The translations under genes were made by a program, and so were the position numbers. Below, piece by piece: positions 1-6,773 of a stretch of 6,773 nucleotides of DNA (within the stretch, counting starts at the first letter, position 1; every line of letters starts with the position of its first letter). The notes below the pieces were generated by a model, which saw nothing but the letters and a program-made list of their open reading frames with translations, searched no databases and was not told where the DNA came from. Source of the DNA: Bacilli bacterium (GTDB taxonomy: Bacteria > Bacillota_I > Bacilli_A > RF39 > UBA660); contig JAAWDB010000048.1 in NCBI GenBank assembly GCA_022793555.1, positions 1-6,773 of the forward strand, given 5' to 3'.

Positions 1-38
1 TCTACTTTCTTTTTGGCTGTTAATTGTTTATAATTCAT
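1..38 (-). CDS. 5' end of an unidentified gene (12 codons, runs off the left edge)
   Basis: Reading leftwards, an ATG at 38-36 opens a frame with no stop up to the window edge, giving MNYKQLTAKKKV and a partial codon for Asp or Glu. The start is supported by a full AAGGAGG ribosome binding site 9 nt upstream and by an extended -10 promoter further up. The opening 'M-x-Y-x-x-L-T' resembles the start of many IS30-family transposases, which usually continue with an E-R-x-x-I pattern; here the following residues are lysine-rich instead, so the resemblance is weak. Any other small basic protein is equally possible. Function cannot be assigned from 12 residues; the call that a gene begins here is firmer than any identity. 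Confidence 0.5.
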   Translation of the reverse strand, partial: MNYKQLTAKKKV

Positions 39-42
39 ATAT

Positions 43-75
43 GAGCTCCTCCTTGCCGGGTTGGGCTCTTTTATT
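43..75 (+). terminator. Hairpin with U-tract, plus-strand terminator-like; overlaps the left gene's leader
   Basis: GAGCTC (43-48) pairs with GGGCTC (63-68), including one T-G wobble. A 2x2 internal loop and three further pairs (51-53 with 58-60) extend the stem, and TTTTATT follows. This has the shape of an intrinsic terminator for transcription entering from the left on the plus strand. Seen from the minus strand the same arms pair less well (four pairs, a mismatch, one pair) and enclose the ribosome binding site of the left-edge gene. It may serve either role or neither. Confidence 0.35.
48..54 (-). promoter_or_regulatory. Ribosome binding site of the left-edge gene
   Basis: AAGGAGG on the minus strand matches the anti-Shine-Dalgarno sequence over seven bases and sits 9 nt before the ATG at 38-36. 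It lies within the loop and 3' arm of the hairpin formed by 43-48 and 63-68, so a longer transcript coming from upstream could partly hide it. Confidence 0.6.
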
Positions 76-81
76 ATATCA
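73..81 (-). promoter_or_regulatory. Extended -10 promoter for the left-edge gene
   Basis: The minus strand reads TGATATAAT, a perfect TGnTATAAT extended -10 element. No convincing -35 hexamer is found 16-18 bp upstream, which an extended -10 can tolerate. Transcription would start near 66-67, giving a leader of about 28 nt before the ATG. A second perfect TATAAT lies at 136-141 on the same strand, without a good -35 or a TG extension. Confidence 0.45.
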
Positions 82-106
82 AAAAGCCGCTCCGAGTAGT
101 GCGGTT
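81..106 (-). terminator. GC-rich hairpin with short U-tract upstream of the left-edge gene
   Basis: On the minus strand CCGC (104-101) pairs with GCGG (90-87) around a 10-nt loop, followed by CTTTTT. The stem is only four G-C pairs plus an A-T beyond a mismatch, so it is a weak terminator candidate. On the plus strand the stem is slightly longer (85-90 with 101-106, one wobble) but lacks a clean U-tract. It stands out because its surroundings are almost pure AT. Confidence 0.25.
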
Positions 107-264
107 CAATTTTCAATTTAAGAAAAGACATTTAGATTATACTAAAAAGCTTTTTTAATCTGAGAGTCTTTTTAAGAATGTAGAATTTAATCATATATAG
201 TTTTTTGAAATTACACAACACTAGATAAAAGAACTAATTTGCTTAATATAATTGTTATAATGAC
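107..264. other. AT-rich intergenic stretch with no gene
   Basis: No reading frame with a credible ribosome binding site is seen on either strand. The only structure is an inverted repeat at 132-163: TTAGATTA (132-139) pairs with TAATCTGA (156-163) around an inner AAAAAGCTTTTT palindrome at 144-155. It has no U-tract following it on either strand, so it is not an obvious terminator; it may be fortuitous in such AT-rich sequence. Confidence 0.4.
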
Positions 265-293
265 AAAAAAAGAACCATCATTCTGATGATTCT
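265..293 (-). terminator. Intrinsic terminator of the surface-protein gene
   Basis: On the minus strand AGAATCATC (293-285) pairs with GATGGTTCT (279-271) in a 9-bp stem with one wobble and a 5-nt loop, running straight into seven T residues (271-265). It lies about 60 bp after the TAA of the large surface gene. A GGAACC at 306-301 could instead pair with GGTTC at 276-272, giving a competing outer stem. Confidence 0.85.
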
Positions 294-351
294 ATCGGAA
301 GGTTCCATTAACACTTACACAACTTTTTTCTAAACTCAATGTAATTAGCGT

Positions 352-3300
352 TTAGTCAACATAAGCATATTGACTTCTAGTTTGTTTTTCTCTATTATTC
401 ATAAAAAATATTATAGCTAAACAAATTAATAGAGCGAATCCTCCACTACCAATAATAATCAAGATTAGTGAAAAGTCTGTTCTCCCTGTTTTTACATTTT
501 GATTAATATTAGAATCTGGTTTGTTAATAACTGGTGGCACTACTTCTTCTTTTTTATCTTCATATAACACTAAGTATTTGGTTAATCCTGTTGTTTCAAT
601 TTTAATTTGATTATTTGCCACTTTTTCATAGGATAATAATTCAGCATTTTCACCTTCTATTTTGTATATTCCTAAGAAATTCTTTTCTTTATTTAAGTTG
701 ATAAACATTGTTATTTTTTCGTTAGAAACATTTATTTTTTCAGATAAATTGTTATTAAAATATAATTCAAAGAATTCACTAAGTTCTCCGTATTTTTTCA
801 CTTGTGTTACAGATAAAGGTAAAATTTGTTTTTGTAAAGTCATATTTTTCTCTAAATGCGCAGTATCTAAAGTAATTAATACATCTTCTACTAAATAATC
901 TTTAAAAATAGGTTTTAATTCTTCTATTGTATTACTATCATTTGGTTTCTCTGGAGTAGTTGGAACCGTTGGAACGATTGGATTTATCGGTTGTACTGGT
1001 TTGTTTGGTTCTTCCGGTCTAACTGGGATTTCCGGTTTTATCTGACTATCTTTTATAATCCAGTCAACTGTTGCTTTGATTCTTCCTACGTTACCAAATT
1101 CATCTTCATAAACGAATTCAAAGCTTCCATTTTCTTTAAATGTATAAACACTTTGCCCATTATTATTAGTAATCTTAATTTTTTTATCACAATTCAATGT
1201 TGCAGAAACGGTCCCTTTTGTAGGTGTAGTTGTACTATAAGAAATAGTTACTTTTGGTGCTTCCTTATCAATATTGTTTACGACTGCTTTAATCTTACTA
1301 GTATTTCCAGCTTTATCTTGAATTTCAAATTCAAATTCACCATTTTCAGTAAATGTATAGATATTTAATCCATTATTATTTAAAATAGTAATTTCTTCAC
1401 TTGGATTTATTAAAGTAACAACAACATCTTCGTTTGTTGGATTGGTTGTGCTATAAGAAATTTCAGCAGTTGGTGCTTCTTTATCTATCCATGAAACAGT
1501 TGCTGTTACATAACCCTTTGTTCCTCTAGCGTTTTCAATTTCAAAAGTAAATTCATCATTATTCGTAAAGGTATACGTTTTTTCGCCACCATTATTTAAA
1601 ACGGTAATATTATCAGCAACTATAAGGGTCGCAGTTACATTTTGATTTGTTAAATTTGTTGTAGAATAACGGATTTCTCCAGTAGGTATCTCTTCTTTCG
1701 TCGTATCTTCAAATAGATTTACCATAGCAAGTGATGCAAACATATCATACGTTTCCATTTCTAATTTAACATATGTTGCTTCCATACTCGTATCAAACTC
1801 TATTTTTCGTAACTCATTATCTCTTGGACAATCTAATATTTTTCCAGCTTCTGTCCAATTTTCTCCATCCATACTTACATAAACCGTTAGATTCTTAATA
1901 AAGTCTGGATCAATAGAACGATATTTCGTTTGAATAAATTCTACTGCAGAAAGATATTTTGATTCATCTAATTTGATGGTTATAAATGGTTTTATCTCAC
2001 TATCTAAAACAGAATAACGGAAATCAGTATGCCAAAGTGTATTAACATTTCCATCAATGGCATTTGGTGCATAAAAAGGTCTTCCTGTATCAATTGATTG
2101 TGTTGAATAACCATGAATTGATAAATGTTTTATTGGAATATATTTTCTTGTATTTGGCTGATTATCTTCCGTAAAGTCATACTCTAAAGCATCACTTGCT
2201 GTGACATTTCTAGTTGCTTTTCTTCTTACATAAAGTTTTTTCGTACCAATTACAACTGGTTCTTGTTCTTGATATGAAGTCCATTCACCATCTTCGATTT
2301 TCCATTCTAATTTTTCAACATTATTTAAGCCAATCAAACGATTTTCTAAATCATTAACATATGGATTAAGTGTTAAATCTTCACCTTTTCGGATTTTGAT
2401 AAGATGTTCTGTTTCTTCTCCATCTAATTTAATCTTAATTCCATTTTCTTCATTAATTTGATTGATTTCTTCCTCTGATAAAGCATAACTATTTTCTGTT
2501 ACAGATTTCCACGTTGCTCCTCCATCAATACTATATTGAAAAGCTCTTCCTTGATAGTCTTCTTCTAAAGATATTTTTCCACCTTTTTCTCCATCAAATG
2601 AGAAATCTGCTACTTTAACAATGGTTTTATCTTCATAAATATTAAATTCTCTTGCTGCAAACCAATTTCCATTGCTGGCACGACTCGCTTCAATTTTTAT
2701 ATATTGTACCTTTACTGGTTCTTCAATAGCAAAATCTTTTATATTAGAAATTGCATCATTTAAATTATCCGCACTATTTGTATATCGAAGATTCGTTTGT
2801 CTAGTAAGTTCAAACCATTCTTCTCCATCCATACTTCCCCAAATAATACCATCTATAATTTTTCCGTTTCCTCCTCCAGCTGGTACATATTCTACAGACG
2901 AAACAAATTTTGGTTCATCTAATTTAATTGCAATAAAACGTTGGGTATCGCTTCCATTCCATGCAGAATGATATCTTGTATTGTAATTTCCATCAATAGC
3001 ATTTCTGGCAGCTCCACCATTACTTGTTGCTTCCGAAGAAACTCCTGAAATAGATAGGTGTGATACAGAAACATATTTTCTTGTTTCTGGTTGATTATCT
3101 TCCGTAAAAGTAAAATCTAAGACATTACTTGGTAGTTTTGTTCCGGTTGCTCCCACTCTTACTTGTAGTTTTTTATCTCCTGTATTATCTGGAGATTCTA
3201 CAGCATATGATTTCCATTCATCAAACTCATCTCTTCGCCATTCATATGTTGCATTAACACCGATTACTCTATTTTCTAAATCATTACCAAATAATGTATT

Positions 3301-5679
3301 TTCACTAATTACTCCTTTGGTTATATCAATTTTGTATAAATTCTCTGCATCATAATTTACTCCAATAATATGAACATAAATATCATTTTCTTCAGTAATA
3401 CTTGCGATTTCTTCTTCACTTAAAGTGACTGAAGACTCACTTGTTGCTGTCCAAGTATTTCCTCCATCTAAACTATAATCCCAACGAACTCCGCTTCCTT
3501 CATATTTTGATCCTAATACGATTTTCTTCGCATTATTTCCATCAAATGAGAAACTAGCTATCGTATAATCATTATGTCCTAAAAGATAATTTGCCATTAC
3601 TCTGGAAATACTTGGCTGATTTAAAGTTGAGTTTGAGGCATTTAATGCCCTTCCTTTTTCTAAGCTTATTCTTTGATAATTAGTAAATGATGCTGCATAT
3701 GCCGTTCCATTTAATTTCGGTTTTATTAAATTTAATAAATCATACATTGGTAATGGAAAATAATACATAGCATCCGCTAGTTCTTTTACCAAATTCATAT
3801 AATCTTCACTAGTTTTCTCAGTATTCTTTTTATATGTATCTATTAATCCATACCATGCTTCCATATTAATTGATTGGTATTCTAATGCTTTACGATATAT
3901 TTCTTCTAATTTGTTTACGTCATCTTGATAAAGTGATGCTAAAATCATCGTTTCATTTGCTTTTATATAATTCTCAATATCATTTAATGCTTCTTGAGTA
4001 TAAGGTACATAACTTACTTGATAATATGAATCCCAATTATTTGACCCCCAACCAGCTAGTAGTCGTTCCCCTTTTTCTGATTGCGTCCATCCACTTACAT
4101 CGTTATATATTGCCCACATTCCTTGGCCATCTTCTGTCTCTGAATATTGTAAATATGCTGCATGTCCTGGTTGACCAATTACACCGGATGGAATTCCAAA
4201 TGATCCTAATATATTGGAGCCTGTTTTTGATAATCCTCCACACACAGATCCTTGTTCAAAGACAATCCATAATTTTGGTTTTCCTGTTTGGTATGTAATT
4301 TTATATTGGGATAAACCATATTTTTCATCCCATTTACTATAATTCTCTTGGCTATAATATTGTGGTAAATTATAATTATATCCAAACGTATAATTAATAT
4401 ATGTATAAGGATCTATACTTCCTCCTCGACGTTTTACATAATAATTTAGCCATTCGATTTCTTCATCATCGATGTTATTATTCATTACCCAACGCATTTC
4501 TTCTATGTTTAATGTCTCAAATATTTTGCGATTTAATAATCCTGCTGCATCCATTTTTTTATATATTTCGTATCTTGTATTTGCATCAGAACATTGTCCT
4601 CCATCTATCCATAAACATACACTCCCTGAATGGGTTAGCGATAATGATATCATCATTCTTTTATATAGATCTCCTAAGACCGTATATTCTGTTCTTGTTG
4701 TATTTTTTATATCTTCTTTATGTTCCGTATATAGTCTATGTAATACATTAAACGACTTCATATATGACCCCATTGGGTTTCCACCTGTCACATAATATCT
4801 TAAGGCGTCTAAGTCAGTCATAAGCCATTCTACTGTTTCTTTATGTGCTTCATCTAGATGAGCGTAACTTTGAAGTAAATCATATCCAAATTTAGCTACA
4901 AGTTTTCTTTGTAAAATCATTTGTTCATGCACTGTAACAGATTCTTCTAAACTTGCATTTCTTAAAATCTCATCATATTCTTCGATTGTTTTGATAAATT
5001 CATATGGTTTATCACTTTCTTCTTGATAACCTTCTTTATATAACTTTGCATTTCCATACGCACAATGGTCACTATCTTTATTTCCTAAATCTGCACATCT
5101 TAATCGAATATATTTCTTATCTCTAACATCTACTTCTAGATAATCAGCTTCGCTAGTTCCTTTTTTGATTGCTGGATTTACTGGCGTATGAAGAGTCCAA
5201 TTTTCCCCATCTAGTGAAGTTTCTATTGCAAATTTAACACCATTTCCATTATTCCCTCTTGATGCATCTACTCCATAATACATTGATAGATAATCATAAT
5301 CGTATCCTTCTATATTATATATAACGGTACTAGTCGCATGAGCACTTATTCCTTTTAAGAATTTTTTTGCTTTTCCATTAACAATTAAAGTAATTAATCC
5401 GTTATTGTACGAACTTTCTAAATTGGCATCTAAGGTAATTGAACCCCATCCCACACTAGATTTATCTTTTTCGTATGGTATATCCGAAAGATATACAAAT
5501 GACGATGTTGGAATACTTTTATTTACTAAATTTTCCATCGTCGCAATATTCGTATTACTATTATCTAATTTGAATTCTTTATTCTCATAACAATTCACAA
5601 TTACTACGATTAAAACAATACAAATTAGTAGAGTTACAATAATGCTTCGTTGTTGTTTTTTCATATTATTTTTTTCCAT
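352..5679 (-). CDS. Giant modular surface protein: NPCBM, transglutaminase-like core, two F5/8C modules, Ig-like repeats, C-terminal anchor
   Basis: This encodes 1775 residues from the ATG at 5679. The frame extends three codons to a GTG at 5688, but that GTG lies inside the AGGGGTGG ribosome binding site, so the ATG 5 nt after it is chosen. Order seen: basic N-terminus and membrane segment (about 12-29); NPCBM-type carbohydrate-binding domain (about 63-216); unrecognised helical region; transglutaminase-like core (about 470-560) with candidate triad C480, H506, D527; TPR-like helices (about 588-620); two repeated modules ending in F5/8C domains (about 867-1016 and 1177-1323); three Ig-like repeats (1330-1541); proline-rich linker (1546-1580); a further domain; NVKTGR (1728-1733), a hydrophobic helix (1736-1760) and a short tail. 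The protein must be exported and anchored with its modules outside. Glycan binding is inferred from the modules; enzymatic activity is uncertain. It has its own promoter and terminator. Confidence 0.93.
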   Translation of the reverse strand: MEKNNMKKQQRSIIVTLLICIVLIVVIVNCYENKEFKLDNSNTNIATMENLVNKSIPTSSFVYLSDIPYEKDKSSVGWGSITLDANLESSYNNGLITLIVNGKAKKFLKGISAHATSTVIYNIEGYDYDYLSMYYGVDASRGNNGNGVKFAIETSLDGENWTLHTPVNPAIKKGTSEADYLEVDVRDKKYIRLRCADLGNKDSDHCAYGNAKLYKEGYQEESDKPYEFIKTIEEYDEILRNASLEESVTVHEQMILQRKLVAKFGYDLLQSYAHLDEAHKETVEWLMTDLDALRYYVTGGNPMGSYMKSFNVLHRLYTEHKEDIKNTTRTEYTVLGDLYKRMMISLSLTHSGSVCLWIDGGQCSDANTRYEIYKKMDAAGLLNRKIFETLNIEEMRWVMNNNIDDEEIEWLNYYVKRRGGSIDPYTYINYTFGYNYNLPQYYSQENYSKWDEKYGLSQYKITYQTGKPKLWIVFEQGSVCGGLSKTGSNILGSFGIPSGVIGQPGHAAYLQYSETEDGQGMWAIYNDVSGWTQSEKGERLLAGWGSNNWDSYYQVSYVPYTQEALNDIENYIKANETMILASLYQDDVNKLEEIYRKALEYQSINMEAWYGLIDTYKKNTEKTSEDYMNLVKELADAMYYFPLPMYDLLNLIKPKLNGTAYAASFTNYQRISLEKGRALNASNSTLNQPSISRVMANYLLGHNDYTIASFSFDGNNAKKIVLGSKYEGSGVRWDYSLDGGNTWTATSESSVTLSEEEIASITEENDIYVHIIGVNYDAENLYKIDITKGVISENTLFGNDLENRVIGVNATYEWRRDEFDEWKSYAVESPDNTGDKKLQVRVGATGTKLPSNVLDFTFTEDNQPETRKYVSVSHLSISGVSSEATSNGGAARNAIDGNYNTRYHSAWNGSDTQRFIAIKLDEPKFVSSVEYVPAGGGNGKIIDGIIWGSMDGEEWFELTRQTNLRYTNSADNLNDAISNIKDFAIEEPVKVQYIKIEASRASNGNWFAAREFNIYEDKTIVKVADFSFDGEKGGKISLEEDYQGRAFQYSIDGGATWKSVTENSYALSEEEINQINEENGIKIKLDGEETEHLIKIRKGEDLTLNPYVNDLENRLIGLNNVEKLEWKIEDGEWTSYQEQEPVVIGTKKLYVRRKATRNVTASDALEYDFTEDNQPNTRKYIPIKHLSIHGYSTQSIDTGRPFYAPNAIDGNVNTLWHTDFRYSVLDSEIKPFITIKLDESKYLSAVEFIQTKYRSIDPDFIKNLTVYVSMDGENWTEAGKILDCPRDNELRKIEFDTSMEATYVKLEMETYDMFASLAMVNLFEDTTKEEIPTGEIRYSTTNLTNQNVTATLIVADNITVLNNGGEKTYTFTNNDEFTFEIENARGTKGYVTATVSWIDKEAPTAEISYSTTNPTNEDVVVTLINPSEEITILNNNGLNIYTFTENGEFEFEIQDKAGNTSKIKAVVNNIDKEAPKVTISYSTTTPTKGTVSATLNCDKKIKITNNNGQSVYTFKENGSFEFVYEDEFGNVGRIKATVDWIIKDSQIKPEIPVRPEEPNKPVQPINPIVPTVPTTPEKPNDSNTIEELKPIFKDYLVEDVLITLDTAHLEKNMTLQKQILPLSVTQVKKYGELSEFFELYFNNNLSEKINVSNEKITMFINLNKEKNFLGIYKIEGENAELLSYEKVANNQIKIETTGLTKYLVLYEDKKEEVVPPVINKPDSNINQNVKTGRTDFSLILIIIGSGGFALLICLAIIFFMNNREKQTRSQYAYVD
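1057..1692 (-). repeat. Three tandem Ig-like repeats of about 70 residues
   Basis: Residues 1330-1541 hold three repeats, each with YSTT near the start, a T-x-x-x-V-x-A/V-T-L strand, an I-T/K-I/V-x-N-N-x-G turn, a YTFxxNxxFxF strand and a closing strand of the x-A-T/V-V type. Repeats 1 and 2 are joined to the next by DKEAP linkers. This is the pattern of bacterial Ig-like stalk domains, which hold binding modules away from the cell surface. The third repeat runs into the proline-rich linker. Confidence 0.8.
1711..2610 (-). repeat. Repeated module, copy 2 (FSFDG / Asp-box / LENR / F5/8C)
   Basis: Residues about 1024-1323 repeat copy 1: FSFDG, SIDGGATW, LSEEEI, NDLENRLIG, FTEDNQPNTRKY, HLSIHG, NAIDGNVNTLWH, a YVSMDGENW segment and a closing LFED. 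The F5/8C half has diverged more than the first half, especially in the loops after NAIDGN, which often carry ligand specificity in this fold. The two copies may therefore bind different sugars; that is inference. Confidence 0.8.
2632..3558 (-). repeat. Repeated module, copy 1 (FSFDG / Asp-box / LENR / F5/8C)
   Basis: Residues about 708-1016 begin with FSFDG and an Asp-box-like SLDGGNTW, then LSEEEI, NDLENRVIG, a segment ending FTEDNQPETRKY, and an F5/8C (discoidin-like) domain with HLSISG, NAIDGNYNTRYH and a closing NIYED. F5/8C domains bind sugars or lipids in many surface proteins. The same landmarks recur in the same order in copy 2, offset by about 310-316 residues. Confidence 0.8.
4000..4272 (-). 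other. Transglutaminase-like core within the surface protein
   Basis: Residues about 470-560 show the pattern of the transglutaminase/protease-like fold. A Cys (C480, in GSVCGGLS) opens a helix that ends in a GIPSGV turn, as in the family's 'C...ALGIPAR' stretch. A His follows 26 residues later in GQPGHAAYL (H506), and an Asp 21 residues after that in WAIYNDVSGW (D527). The spacing fits a Cys-His-Asp triad. Members of this superfamily include crosslinking enzymes, amidases and cysteine proteases, and many bacterial copies have no known substrate. The assignment is by motif only; another papain-like fold is possible. Confidence 0.6.
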
Positions 5680-5684
5680 TAAAA

Positions 5685-5692
5685 CCACCCCT
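5685..5692 (-). promoter_or_regulatory. Ribosome binding site that sets the start of the surface-protein gene
   Basis: AGGGGTGG on the minus strand pairs with the 16S rRNA tail (with G-U wobble) and ends 5 nt before the ATG at 5679-5677. The upstream in-frame GTG at 5688-5686 is part of this site, so it is unlikely to be the start. A later in-frame ATG at codon 6 has only A-rich sequence before it. Confidence 0.8.
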
Positions 5693-5724
5693 ATAAATAA
5701 CTTTTATAACTCATTTGTCCAATT

Positions 5725-5752
5725 ATTATAATCATTTTTTCTTCTTTTGCAA
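5725..5752 (-). promoter_or_regulatory. Sigma-A-type promoter of the surface-protein gene
   Basis: On the minus strand a perfect TATAAT (5730-5725) lies 16 bp after TTGCAA (5752-5747), which matches four of six -35 positions. Transcription would start near 5718, leaving a leader of about 39 nt. The promoter lies after the ATPase terminator, so the surface gene is its own unit. No operator-like inverted repeat was seen around it. Confidence 0.65.
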
Positions 5753-5784
5753 GCATTTTTCCAAAACTTTGCAATTATTCTCAC

Positions 5785-5813
5785 AAAAAAACAAGAATCG
5801 TTAGACCCTTGTT
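5785..5813 (-). terminator. Intrinsic terminator of the copper ATPase gene
   Basis: On the minus strand AACAAGGGTC (5813-5804) pairs with GATTCTTGTT (5799-5790) in a 10-bp stem with two G-T wobbles and a TAAC loop, continuing into T residues down to 5785. It starts about 22 bp after the ATPase TAA at 5836-5838. The plus strand lacks a matching U-tract on the other side, so it acts in one direction. Confidence 0.85.
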
Positions 5814-5835
5814 AAAAAACGAAATAATAAATTTT

Positions 5836-6773
5836 TTAGACTTTAAATTTTCTTTTCAATCTTATTGTATTTAAAATAACAGTAATACTACTAAAAACCA
5901 TAGCTCCACTTGCGATCATAGGAGTAATAGATATTCCCCATGGTTTTAAAACTCCTACTGCGATTGGTATCATTATAATGTTATAAAAAAAGGCCCAAAA
6001 TAAATTTTGTTTGATAATTTTTATCGTTTTTTTACTAATTTGAATAAGCTCTATGATACTCTCTAAACGATTGCTAGTTAAAATTACATTCGCTGAATCC
6101 ATAGCAATGTCTGTGCCACTATTTACACTGACACCAATGTCAGAAGTTGCTAAAGCTGGACTATCATTAATCCCGTCTCCACACATCATAACATACTTCC
6201 CTTGCTGTTTTAATTCCTTAATCACTTGTGTTTTTTCAGCTGGTAAAACATTGGCAATGACTTTTGTTATTCCAATATCTTCAGCAATTTTTTCGGCTGT
6301 TTCCTTGTTATCTCCTGTTAACATAATGGTATCAATTTTATTTTTATTTAATTGTTAGATTACTTCTTTAACATTAGTTCTTATAATATCATTTACACCA
6401 ATTAAAGCAATGATTTTCTCTTCTTTTACCACATACACAATACTATGTCCTTGTAAGGCAAGTTTTTTTTCATCAACTTGTAACGTATTTAAAATAGAAT
6501 AGTTTTCCAAAATCTTTCGGTTACCTATTAATATTCTTTGTTCGTTAACTTCTCCAAGAATACCATAACCAGCAAGATTTTCAAATTCCGTCACTTCTAA
6601 TCGCTCTAATTTATTTTCTTCTAAATAATTGATAAAAGCTTGCGCTATCGGATGGGTAGATTTACTCTCAATACTTCCAATTAACTGAATCAATTTCGAA
6701 TCATCCATATCACTATAATTTTTTATTTCTGATATTTTAAGAGTTCCATAAGTTAAGGTTCCTGTTTTATCAA
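5836..6773 (-). pseudogene. copA: P1B-1 copper-exporting ATPase, C-terminal half, interrupted by an in-frame stop
   Basis: One frame covers the segment: 311 sense-length codons with a single internal TAA at codon 139 (6357-6355). The first complete codon is the phosphorylated Asp of DKTGT (6771-6769). Numbering from that Asp, the N-domain has the P1B His-Pro motif (H40, in STHP) and a GYG nucleotide-binding turn. After the stop come TGD (152-154), GDGIND (198-203), YN-x4-P in the next-to-last membrane helix (263-269) and M-x-x-S-S in the last (291-295). The last two are the P1B-1 Cu(+) signature. The intact family exports Cu(+) across the cytoplasmic membrane. The metal-binding N-terminus and first six helices lie outside the window. 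The TAA stands where relatives have a variable residue; CAA, AAA or GAA to TAA would explain it. No Shine-Dalgarno precedes the next ATG at 6324, so a two-part enzyme is unlikely. Sequencing error is the alternative. Confidence 0.85.

Noticed and set aside
1057..1692. CRISPR array or DNA-level tandem repeat in the Ig-like region
   Set aside because: The periodicity is at protein level, about 210-220 bp per unit, with diverged DNA and no short identical repeats separated by spacers.
2500..3480. Sialidase (BNR) propeller suggested by Asp-box motifs SLDGGNTW and SIDGGATW
   Set aside because: Only one Asp-box occurs per repeated module, about 316 residues apart. A sialidase propeller needs several at short intervals plus an arginine triad, which is not seen.
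3870..4298. Plus-strand reading frames of 60-140 codons inside the surface-protein gene
   Set aside because: They lie opposite a well-supported coding frame, lack convincing ribosome binding sites, and encode low-complexity Leu/Ile/Phe-rich strings typical of antisense shadows of AT-rich genes.
5580..5650. Lipoprotein signal at the N-terminus (C30 after the hydrophobic stretch)
   Set aside because: The residues before the cysteine are IVN; Asn at -1 does not fit the lipobox, which needs Gly, Ala or Ser there. A membrane or signal segment is the better reading.
5785..5835. Copper ATPase and surface protein as one operon
   Set aside because: A strong terminator follows the ATPase and a good promoter precedes the surface gene, so co-transcription is unlikely.
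6355..6357. Stop codon reassignment (TAA read as an amino acid)
   Set aside because: The ATPase and the surface protein both end in TAA at sensible places followed by terminators, and TAA reassignment is not known in bacteria of this type.

Overview
This AT-rich window looks like chromosomal DNA of a low-GC Bacillota (Firmicutes) species. The grounds are strong AGGAGG-type ribosome binding sites, A-rich codon use, hairpin-plus-U-tract terminators, and a very large exported surface protein built from modules common in host-associated Gram-positive bacteria. Tryptophan is written TGG and reading frames close with TAA, so the standard bacterial code applies. The species cannot be named from this sequence.

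All three genes read on the minus strand. From the right edge leftwards they are: (1) the C-terminal half of a P1B-1 Cu(+)-exporting ATPase of the CopA type (5836-6773), cut by the window edge and interrupted by an in-frame TAA at 6355-6357, ending in an intrinsic terminator at 5785-5813; (2) a separate transcription unit with its own promoter (5725-5752), ribosome binding site and terminator (265-293), encoding a 1775-residue membrane- or wall-anchored surface protein (352-5679); (3) a left-edge fragment (1-38) with only the first 12 codons of a gene behind a strong ribosome binding site, an extended -10 promoter and two GC-rich hairpins.

The surface protein is the main item. In order it has an N-terminal membrane segment, an NPCBM-type carbohydrate-binding domain, a helical region, a transglutaminase-like Cys-His-Asp core, a TPR-like helical stretch, two copies of a roughly 310-residue module that ends in an F5/8C (discoidin-like) domain, three Ig-like repeats, a proline-rich linker, a further domain, and a C-terminal NVKTG-membrane helix-short tail that resembles a degenerate sortase signal. 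It is plausibly a glycan-binding adhesin with an enzymatic or ex-enzymatic transglutaminase/protease-like head. The substrate is unknown. The copper ATPase and the surface protein do not appear to be functionally linked, since a terminator and a new promoter separate them.
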